Assembly: GCA_019116345.1 (NCBI GenBank)
Contig: DXBV01000081.1
Span: forward strand, 1 to 45,380
DNA length: 45,380 nt
Source: Candidatus Allofournierella merdipullorum
GTDB lineage: Bacteria > Bacillota > Clostridia > Oscillospirales > Ruminococcaceae
Reading direction: 5' to 3'
Part shown: one piece after another, positions 6,860 through 13,042 of the stretch
How the letters are laid out: every line of letters begins with the position of its first letter
Numbering within the stretch: position 1 is the stretch's first letter
The notes under the pieces: generated by a model
What the model saw: the letters and a program-made list of their open reading frames with translations, nothing else
The model's database searches: none
Told to the model about the DNA's origin: nothing
Position numbers and translations under genes: made by a program

Positions 6860-8485
6860 ATGGCCGACGTCATTCTCTGCCCCCACTGCCTGTCCCGGGT
6901 GGAGGCGGGCAAGGAGCAGTGTCCCTTCTGCGACAAGAGTCTGCGCAACACTAACCCCCCCGGCACGCTGCCCTATGCCAGCCTGCTGGCAGGACGCTAC
7001 ACCGTGGGGCGGCATGTTTCCACCGACGGGGAGGGCGTTGTCTACGCCGCCCTGGAAAACAACGGAGGCGTGCGGGTCGTTCTGAAGGAGTATTTCCCGG
7101 TGACGCTCAGCGAGGGACGTGACTCCGCCGGCGCCATCCTGCCCAAAGAGGGCAAGGAGGTGCTGTTCAAGACCACCCGCATGGACTTTGCCGACCTGCA
7201 CCGCAGCATCATGCGCATCACCCCCACCACCGGTCTGGCCGCCGTGCTGGACGTGGTGGAGGCGAACAATACCGTTTATGCCGTGCTGGAACAGGTGGGC
7301 GGCGAGAGCCTGAGCCATTATCTCAGCGAGCATCCCGGCGGCGTGTCGGCGGCTCAGGCCAGAAGCATGATGCAGCCGGTGATGGAGGGCGTGGCCGCTC
7401 TGCACAAAGCCGGCCTTGTGCACCGGGGCATTTCCCCGGAAAACATCCTGCTCACCGGCGGCGCTGCCCGGCTGTGCGGCTACGGTACGCTGGGCCTGCG
7501 CACCGAGGGGAGCGAGCTGAAGAGCCAGCTCTACGAGGGTTATTCTGCGCCCGAGCAGTATTCCGCCGCCGAGTTTGAGGGCCGCTACACCGACGTGTAC
7601 GGCCTGGCGGCGGTGTTCTACCGCCTGGTGGCGGGGCAGGCGCCGGTGAGCGCCCGCCAGCGTCTGGTGAGCGACAGCCTGCCCTCCGCGCAGCAGCTGG
7701 AGCCCTCGGTGCCGGGGCATGTGTCCGCCGTGCTGGAGCACGCGCTGGAGATGGACCCCGCCCAGCGGATCCAGAACGTGCCGGAGCTGATGGGTTCGCT
7801 GATGAGCGCCCGCGCGGCCGAAAGCCTGAACCAGTCCCGGCGGGAGTGGGCGGTCAGCGGCAAAAGCCTGCTGGCAGGCAGTCTGGTGGTCATCGCGGTG
7901 TTGTTTGCGCTGCTCTTGTGGAGCATCCTGGGCCGCGACCCGGCAGTAACGACTCCGGAGAGCGCCAGTCAGCCGGCCAGCAGCGCGGCGCCTGAAGCGG
8001 TGCTGGTGCCGGACTTCACCGGCTACACCTACAGCCAGCTGCAAAGTGACCCCCAGTTCAGCGCGAACTACCGCTTCGCCATCACCGCCCAGGAGTACAG
8101 CTCTGACCATGCGCAGGGCGTGGTGATCGACCAGAGCCCGGAGGCGGGCACCACCACCACCGAGGGCCAGCCGCTGATCGAGCTGGTCATCAGCAAGGGC
8201 CCGGAAAAGGTGGAGATGCCCAACATCATCGGCTTCACCCGGGAGAGCGCGGAGAAGGAACTGGCGGCCAACAACATCAAGGCCAGCTTCTTCATGATCG
8301 AGAACAACGGCGACTACGCCAGTGACTGCGTGGTACGCACCGACGTGGAGGCAGGGGAGTTCATCGACGTAAATGAAGTGACGGTGAACGTCTACATCGC
8401 CAAGGAACGGGTGGTCATCAATCCGCCTGAACCCACCCCGGAGCCGACGCCGACACCTTCGCCCAGTGCGCAGCCCGGCGCCTGA
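6860..8485 (+). CDS. Zinc-ribbon PASTA membrane pseudokinase
   Basis: A 541-residue membrane protein laid out like a PrkC/PknB kinase. It has a zinc ribbon (Cys7, Cys10, Cys21, Cys24), a protein-kinase fold (about 46-320), a transmembrane helix (about 336-358), two PASTA domains (about 381-447 and 450-515) and a Pro/Thr-rich tail. The beta-3 lysine is present (VVLK, Lys76). The catalytic HRD is HRG (188-190), so the proton-acceptor aspartate is missing. DFG is replaced by CGY (206-208), so the Mg2+-binding aspartate is missing too. The glycine loop is also degenerate. It should therefore be a pseudokinase that may bind muropeptides or lipid II through PASTA. The ATG at 6860 is 8 nt after AAGGAGG; an ATG at 6854 is too close. 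A single gene with its own terminator. Confidence 0.9.
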   Translation: MADVILCPHCLSRVEAGKEQCPFCDKSLRNTNPPGTLPYASLLAGRYTVGRHVSTDGEGVVYAALENNGGVRVVLKEYFPVTLSEGRDSAGAILPKEGKEVLFKTTRMDFADLHRSIMRITPTTGLAAVLDVVEANNTVYAVLEQVGGESLSHYLSEHPGGVSAAQARSMMQPVMEGVAALHKAGLVHRGISPENILLTGGAARLCGYGTLGLRTEGSELKSQLYEGYSAPEQYSAAEFEGRYTDVYGLAAVFYRLVAGQAPVSARQRLVSDSLPSAQQLEPSVPGHVSAVLEHALEMDPAQRIQNVPELMGSLMSARAAESLNQSRREWAVSGKSLLAGSLVVIAVLFALLLWSILGRDPAVTTPESASQPASSAAPEAVLVPDFTGYTYSQLQSDPQFSANYRFAITAQEYSSDHAQGVVIDQSPEAGTTTTEGQPLIELVISKGPEKVEMPNIIGFTRESAEKELAANNIKASFFMIENNGDYASDCVVRTDVEAGEFIDVNEVTVNVYIAKERVVINPPEPTPEPTPTPSPSAQPGA

Positions 8486-8498
8486 ACAAAAATACAGA

Positions 8499-8534
8499 CG
8501 GCCCGGCGGGGATTTCCCGCCGGGCCGCTTTTTT
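8499..8534 (+). terminator. Terminator after the PASTA pseudokinase gene
   Basis: A long GC stem CGGCCCGGCGGGGA and its complement, 2-nt apparent loop, followed by TTTTTT. Confidence 0.92.
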
Positions 8535-8542
8535 GAACAAGA

Positions 8543-8574
8543 AAAAGCCCCTGCCTTGCGGCAGGGGCTTTTGG
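8543..8574 (-). terminator. Terminator of the rpsF-ssb-rpsR operon
   Basis: A 13-bp stem AAAAGCCCCTGCC/GGCAGGGGCTTTT with a 4-nt loop. It has T-runs on both strands, so it can also back up the preceding plus-strand terminator. Confidence 0.9.
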
Positions 8575-8581
8575 GTGAACA

Positions 8582-8836
8582 TTAGTCGCTCACGTAGGGC
8601 ATCAGGGCAACGTGACGGGCGCGCTTGATGGCGACGGTCAGCTCCCGCTGATGGAAGGCGCAAGTGCCGGTCACGCGGCGGGGAATGATCTTCGCACGCT
8701 CGCTGACATACTTACGCAGACGGGCAACATCCTTGTAGTCGATGTGCTCCACACGGTCTACACAAAAGCTGCAGACCTTCTTGCGGCCACGGCGCACGGG
8801 GCGCTGGGGCCGGCCTTCGGTCTTCTCAAAAGCCAT
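8582..8836 (-). CDS. rpsR: 30S ribosomal protein S18
   Basis: An 84-residue bS18. The central [20 protein letters not shown] and ending [22 protein letters not shown] are characteristic of the family. Cys22 and Cys25 form a CxxC in the N-terminal part, possibly a remnant of, or part of, a zinc site. It is last in rpsF-ssb-rpsR, 31 bp after ssb, with AGGAGG before its start. S18 binds S6 on the 30S platform. Confidence 0.98.
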   Translation of the reverse strand: MAFEKTEGRPQRPVRRGRKKVCSFCVDRVEHIDYKDVARLRKYVSERAKIIPRRVTGTCAFHQRELTVAIKRARHVALMPYVSD

Positions 8837-8867
8837 GGCTGGTTACCTCCTGTTAGAATTCGATTCG

Positions 8868-9326
8868 TTAGAACGGAAGATCCTCACCGTCGTCGATCAC
8901 AGCAAAATCTTCATTGCTGCCAGCGGAATAGCTGGGGGCCTCCTGGGCCATCTCGCGGGGGACTTCCTGCCGGGGCGCGTAGCTGCCGGTGCCGGGGTTG
9001 CCGCCGGTCTTGCTGCCGGCGAAGTGAACGTTGTCGGCCACGATCTCGAACGCCTTGCGGTTGTTGCCGTTCTTGTCCTGATAGGTCCGGGTCTGGATGC
9101 TGCCGTTCACGGCGATCAGAGAACCTTTCTGGAAATACTTGCAAACAAACTCGGCGCTGGAGCGCCAGCAGACGATGTCGATGAAATCGGCCTGCCGCTG
9201 TTCACCCTGGCGCACGAAGCTGCGATCCACCGCAATGGTGAAGGTGGTCACGCTCACGCCCTGGGGGGTGTGGCGCAGTTCCGGGTCGGCCACCAGCCGG
9301 CCCATCAAAGCTACAACATTCAGCAT
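8868..9326 (-). CDS. ssb: Single-stranded DNA-binding protein
   Basis: A 152-residue SSB. It has an N-terminal OB fold (1-105, MLNVVALMGRLVADPELRHT to the FEIVADNVHF strand), then a Gly/Pro/Gln-rich linker and the acidic tip DDGEDLPF, which recruits replication and repair partners. SSB binds exposed single strands during replication and recombination. Its position between rpsF and rpsR is conserved in Firmicutes. Confidence 0.97.
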   Translation of the reverse strand: MLNVVALMGRLVADPELRHTPQGVSVTTFTIAVDRSFVRQGEQRQADFIDIVCWRSSAEFVCKYFQKGSLIAVNGSIQTRTYQDKNGNNRKAFEIVADNVHFAGSKTGGNPGTGSYAPRQEVPREMAQEAPSYSAGSNEDFAVIDDGEDLPF

Positions 9327-9338
9327 TGGTTGGCCTCC

Positions 9339-9623
9339 TTATTCGGCTTCGGCCACGATCATCGTGCGGAGAACGCCGTCGGTGATCTTGTAAACGCGAT
9401 CCAGCTCGGCGGGGAAAGCAGGCTCACTGGTGAACTTGATCACAGTGTAGATGCCCTCTTCCTCGTCGTTGATGGGGTAAGCCAGGCGGCGTTTGCCCCA
9501 ATCGTCAACAGAATCGATGGTACCATTCGCCTCGATCAGGCCCTTGAACTTACCGATCAGAGCAGAGGAAGCCTCCTCATCGAGCGCGGCGCTGGTAACC
9601 AGCATGGTCTCGTACTTTGCCAT
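9339..9623 (-). CDS. rpsF: 30S ribosomal protein S6
   Basis: A 94-residue bS6. MAKYETMLVTSAALDEE and the segment DDWGKRRLAYPINDEEEGIY mark the family. The start at 9623 follows AGGAGG by 9 nt; a longer frame upstream lacks a ribosome binding site. First gene of the rpsF-ssb-rpsR operon, preceded by a near-perfect promoter and a short structured leader. Confidence 0.98.
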   Translation of the reverse strand: MAKYETMLVTSAALDEEASSALIGKFKGLIEANGTIDSVDDWGKRRLAYPINDEEEGIYTVIKFTSEPAFPAELDRVYKITDGVLRTMIVAEAE

Positions 9624-9649
9624 TTCTGTGCACCTCCTTTTGGACATAT

Positions 9650-9690
9650 GGCCCCTTGCGGGGCAAGGATAACCACCCTTTTTAAGGGCA
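9650..9690 (-). promoter_or_regulatory. rpsF leader, possible S6:S18 autoregulatory element
   Basis: The roughly 67-nt leader holds two hairpins: CCCTT/AAGGG (9676-9688) and CCTTGC/GCAAGG (9654-9668), the latter with a C-rich loop next to a G. Known bacterial rpsF leaders bind the S6:S18 complex through a CCG element. The resemblance is suggestive only. Confidence 0.45.
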
Positions 9691-9697
9691 GCAATTC

Positions 9698-9726
9698 ATT
9701 ATACCAATCAAACCGGCGGCTGTCAA
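9698..9726 (-). promoter_or_regulatory. Consensus sigma-A promoter of rpsF-ssb-rpsR
   Basis: TTGACA, a 17-bp spacer and TATAAT on the minus strand: twelve of twelve consensus bases. Confidence 0.95.
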
Positions 9727-9761
9727 CCGCTGTTTGACGGGTTTCAAAGAAAATTTTGGCC

Positions 9762-10760
9762 TCAAACCGCCAGACCGGCCAAGGGAGCAGCCATCATGGG
9801 CGCCAGCGCCATGAAAGAGAGAAGCAGATAGATGCCGAACACCACCGACAGGCTCACCACCAGCGCGATCACGCTCACGCCGCCGGCTTTGGCGAGGGCA
9901 GCGGGGGCCTCGGCGGGAGAGCAGCTCTGCAGCGTGCGGGCAATGCGCTTTTCGCCGATGTGCCGGTACCAGTACACGGCGAACAGGCCGGCGGCGAACT
10001 GCACCGCCAGGTTCACCACCCGCAGCACGTTCAGCACAACGGAAAAGACGTTCAGATCCAGCCCGGCCACCAGGGAGCTGTCTGCCAGCACCAGGAACTG
10101 CAGCAGCTGGGGAATGTAAACGCCGAACACGTCCAGCGTCAGGAAAATGGCGGCAGGCAGCCACATTTTGCGGTAGAAAAAGTAGAACGGCCCGAAGAAG
10201 AACGCCGAGAAGGAGATGGCCAGCTTCTGGCCGGTCACGGCCATCCGCTTGAAGTTCATCAGGTAATAGCCTGCGTTGGGGCCAAGGAAAGCCGCCCAGT
10301 CCCGGGCCTTCACGCCGCCCAGATCCTCGTCGGGATGGAGCATGCCGGGCGCGGCCTGCTGCGCATCGGTGTAGGAATAGCCCTGAGGGCCGGCGGCCGG
10401 GCCGTAAGAGGCGGGCCCGGAGGCAGCAGGGCCGCTGCCGGGGGCGTACCGCGGGCCGCCGGCACGCAGCGGCGCGCCGCAGCTCTCGCAGAACAGGCCG
10501 CCTGCCGGGTTCATCGCGCCGCAGGCGGGGCAGGCGATCTCATCTTGCGATGCGGAGGCAGTCTCCCGGTTCGGCATCTCGCCGGGCGCGGGCTTCCACT
10601 CAAAGCCGGGGGCGTGCCGGTCGGCAAAGAGGCAGCCGGCGTTTTTCTGGTAACAGGCGCGGTGGTAGGGCGCGCCGCACTCGGGGCAGACCACCACGTC
10701 GTCCCCATCGGAAAAAGGCTGCTGGCAAACAGGGCACTTGCAGCCGGTGTAATCAGCCAT
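9762..10760 (-). CDS. RING-like zinc-finger membrane protein with DUF2628-like region
   Basis: 332 residues. The N-terminus has a treble-clef, RING/PHD-like cluster (C9, C12, C25, C28, H33, C36, C43) resembling the prokaryotic RING family 1. A second zinc ribbon with two CxxC pairs (CPAC and CESC, about 76-95) follows, then a Pro/Gly/Ala-rich linker (about 100-140). The C-terminal half has several membrane helices, including the aromatic FFFGPFYFFYRKMW stretch typical of DUF2628 proteins. Function is unknown. It may be an anchored zinc adaptor, and I see no evidence for ubiquitin chemistry. The ATG at 10760 follows AAGGAG by 7 nt. A single gene, divergent from prfB. Confidence 0.8.
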   Translation of the reverse strand: MADYTGCKCPVCQQPFSDGDDVVVCPECGAPYHRACYQKNAGCLFADRHAPGFEWKPAPGEMPNRETASASQDEIACPACGAMNPAGGLFCESCGAPLRAGGPRYAPGSGPAASGPASYGPAAGPQGYSYTDAQQAAPGMLHPDEDLGGVKARDWAAFLGPNAGYYLMNFKRMAVTGQKLAISFSAFFFGPFYFFYRKMWLPAAIFLTLDVFGVYIPQLLQFLVLADSSLVAGLDLNVFSVVLNVLRVVNLAVQFAAGLFAVYWYRHIGEKRIARTLQSCSPAEAPAALAKAGGVSVIALVVSLSVVFGIYLLLSFMALAPMMAAPLAGLAV

Positions 10761-10809
10761 AGAAACTCCTTTTTGCCGGCCCCGGGGCCGGCAGACGATA
10801 TTTGATGCT

Positions 10810-10838
10810 ATTGTAGCGCAAACAGAGGCAAAATGCAA
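10810..10838 (-). promoter_or_regulatory. Promoter of the RING-like membrane protein gene
   Basis: TTGCAT, a 17-bp spacer and TACAAT on the minus strand, about 50 bp before the start codon. Confidence 0.65.
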
Positions 10839-10859
10839 ATGGAGCGGAGCGCAAAACCC

Positions 10860-10888
10860 TTTACTTTGCGCCGTCTTTCGGCTATACT
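10860..10888 (+). promoter_or_regulatory. Promoter of prfB
   Basis: TTTACT, a 17-bp spacer and TATACT, about 40 bp before the prfB start. Confidence 0.65.
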
Positions 10889-10930
10889 ACTATGGGATAT
10901 GTTTTAGTGCACACAGAAGGGAATTGCGAT

Positions 10931-12052
10931 ATGATCACCATTGACGAACTGAAAATGCAGATGGGCGAGCATCGGAAGGCCGTGGCGGAGCTGGGCGACG
11001 CGCTGGCCATCACCGCCAGCGAAAAGCGGGTGGCCGAGCTCGAGCACAAGATGACCATGCCCGGCTTCTACGACGACACCGAGGCCAGCGGCAAGGTGTT
11101 CAGCGAGATGAGCTCTCTGAAGGGCAAGCTGGAGCGCTATTCCAAGCTCAGCACCCTGTGCGACGATGCGGATACCATGCTGCTGCTTTGCGAGGAGGAG
11201 AACGACCCCTCCCTCATTCCCGAGGCGGAGGCCGCGGTGAACGAGGTGGCCAAGGCGGTGGATGAGCTGCAGCTCATCACCCTGCTCAGCGGCCAGTACG
11301 ATAAGAACAACGCCATCCTCACCTTCCACGCCGGCACCGGCGGCACCGAGGCGCAGGACTGGGCGGACATGCTCTTCCGCATGTACAACCGCTGGGGCAC
11401 CGCTCACGGCTTTAAGGTGAGTACCCTGGACTATCAGGACGGCGACGAGGCCGGCCTCAAGAGCGCCTCCATCATGGTGGAAGGCCCCAACGCCTACGGC
11501 CTGCTGAAAGGCGAGAACGGTGTGCACCGGCTGGTGCGCGTTTCCCCCTTCGACAGCCAGAGCCGCCGCCAGACCAGCTTTGCCAGCCTGGAAGTTATGC
11601 CCGAAATGGACGACAGCATCCAGGTGGAGATCCGCCCCGAGGACATTGAGATGCAGGTGTTCCGCTCCTCCGGCGCGGGCGGCCAGCACATCAACAAGAC
11701 CTCCAGCGCGGTGCGTCTGATCCACAAGCCCACCGGCATCGTGGTGAGCTGCCAGACCGAGCGAAGCCAGTTCCAGAACCGCGACACCGCCATGAAGATG
11801 CTGGCTTCCAAGCTGTATCAGATCAAGGAGCAGGAGCATCTGGACAAAATCAGCGATATCAAGGGCGTCCAGAAAGAGATCGCCTGGGGCCACCAGATCC
11901 GCAGCTACGTCTTTATGCCCTACACGCTGGTGAAGGACCACCGCACCGGCTTTGAAAACGGCAACGTGCAGGCTGTGATGGACGGCGATTTGGACGGCTT
12001 CATCAACGCCTACCTGAAGGCCGCCAGCCGCGGCGAGCTGCAGGACACCTGA
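10931..12052 (+). CDS. prfB: Peptide chain release factor 2, no programmed frameshift
   Basis: A 373-residue class-1 release factor reading UGA and UAA. The anticodon-like tripeptide SPF (in RVSPFDSQSRRQTSF) identifies RF2 rather than RF1. The hydrolysis motif GGQ sits in SSGAGGQHINKTSSAVR. Many bacteria encode RF2 with an in-frame UGA and a +1 frameshift near codon 25. Here the frame runs straight through that region (VAELGDALAITASEKRVAELE) with no stop, so that feedback loop is missing. The start at 10931 lies 9 nt after AGAAGGGA; an in-frame ATG at 10892 lacks a ribosome binding site and overlaps the promoter region. Confidence 0.96.
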   Translation: MITIDELKMQMGEHRKAVAELGDALAITASEKRVAELEHKMTMPGFYDDTEASGKVFSEMSSLKGKLERYSKLSTLCDDADTMLLLCEEENDPSLIPEAEAAVNEVAKAVDELQLITLLSGQYDKNNAILTFHAGTGGTEAQDWADMLFRMYNRWGTAHGFKVSTLDYQDGDEAGLKSASIMVEGPNAYGLLKGENGVHRLVRVSPFDSQSRRQTSFASLEVMPEMDDSIQVEIRPEDIEMQVFRSSGAGGQHINKTSSAVRLIHKPTGIVVSCQTERSQFQNRDTAMKMLASKLYQIKEQEHLDKISDIKGVQKEIAWGHQIRSYVFMPYTLVKDHRTGFENGNVQAVMDGDLDGFINAYLKAASRGELQDT

Positions 12053-12068
12053 TAAAACCGCAATGTAA

Positions 12069-12101
12069 AGCGCGGGCTGAATTTCAGCCCGCGCTCTTTT
12101 T
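12069..12101 (+). terminator. Terminator after prfB
   Basis: A 12-bp stem AGCGCGGGCTGA/TCAGCCCGCGCT followed by CTTTTTG. Confidence 0.92.
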
Positions 12102-12158
12102 GTTGTATAATTCAAGCGATAGTTGAAAAAAATACCCGTTGGTTTGAAAACAGTTCCA

Positions 12159-12187
12159 TTGTGCCCCGGCGGGGGCCGTGGTAAGAT
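12159..12187 (+). promoter_or_regulatory. Promoter of the copper operon, with a GC-rich dyad in the spacer
   Basis: TTGTGC, a 17-bp spacer and TAAGAT. The spacer holds GCCCC, a 4-bp centre and GGGGC, an interrupted dyad that could be an operator for the regulator encoded just downstream. The operator role is inference. Confidence 0.6.
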
Positions 12188-12214
12188 GGAAAAAGAGAAA
12201 GGGGCGTGGCAAAG

Positions 12215-13042
12215 ATGAACGCCATCGGCGAAACGGTACAGAGGCTGCGGCGGGCGAAAGGCCTGACCCAGGGGCAGCTGGCGGCCCAGCTGGGGGTCAG
12301 CAGCGCGGCGGTGAGCAAGTGGGAGACCGGCGGCGCGCTGCCGGACGTGGCCCTGCTCTGCCCGCTGGCGAGGGCGCTGGGCTGCAGCGCCGATGAGCTG
12401 CTGGGTTTTCGGCCGGAACTTTCCGCCGAAGAAATCGATGCCGTGTGCAAAACGCCCCGGGCGCTGTTCGAGGAGGGCGACTGGCGCGGCGCGCTGGAGT
12501 TCTGCCGCCAGCGTCTGCGTGAATACCCCGGCGATCTGAACTTGCGGTTCCGGCTGGGCTTTCTGCTGGCGGGCTTCGGAGATAAAACGAAGGACGAAGC
12601 TGCCCGGGAAGAACTGCGGACCGCCGCCGCCGAGCTGTTTGAACAGGCGGTGGAGCTGCCCGACGAGGAACAGCGCCGCGCCGCCTGGCGGATGCTGGCC
12701 CGCCTTTATGCCGACAAGGGTGAGTTCGGCCAGGCGTTGGAAGCACTGGGCAACCTGCCCAGCTGCAACCAGGAGGGCCAGGGCCTGCGGGCGGACATCC
12801 TGCGGCGGATGGGCGACCTGGACGGTGCCGCCCGGCTGGAGGAAAGCGCCCTTGTCGCCCAGCTGGCCGCGCTGGACCACACCCTCACCAGCTTCGCCGC
12901 CACCCGGCGAGCCCAAGGCCTGAACGAAGAGGCGGAACAACTGGAACGGCAGGCCCGGCGATTGAAGGAACTGTTCGGCGCGCCCGCCCCGGCGGGCTGC
13001 TGCGGATGCGAAGGAGAACCGAAGAATGAAACAGAAGTTTGA
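12215..13042 (+). CDS. XRE-family regulator with TPR-like region and Cys-rich tail
   Basis: 275 residues. An N-terminal Cro/C1 helix-turn-helix (about 3-58, with LTQGQLAAQLGVSSAAVSKWE) is followed by a helical region with TPR-like A/L/Y spacing (about 75-245) and a tail holding Cys262, Cys263 and Cys265 (GCCGCEG). The tail and the position directly before a copper ATPase, with a 17-bp overlap, suggest a metal-responsive regulator of its own operon. That is inference, since the usual Firmicute copper regulators are CsoR or CopY. The ATG at 12215 is 10 nt after AAAGGGG. A GTG at 12206 is in frame but too close to it. Confidence 0.82.
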   Translation: MNAIGETVQRLRRAKGLTQGQLAAQLGVSSAAVSKWETGGALPDVALLCPLARALGCSADELLGFRPELSAEEIDAVCKTPRALFEEGDWRGALEFCRQRLREYPGDLNLRFRLGFLLAGFGDKTKDEAAREELRTAAAELFEQAVELPDEEQRRAAWRMLARLYADKGEFGQALEALGNLPSCNQEGQGLRADILRRMGDLDGAARLEESALVAQLAALDHTLTSFAATRRAQGLNEEAEQLERQARRLKELFGAPAPAGCCGCEGEPKNETEV

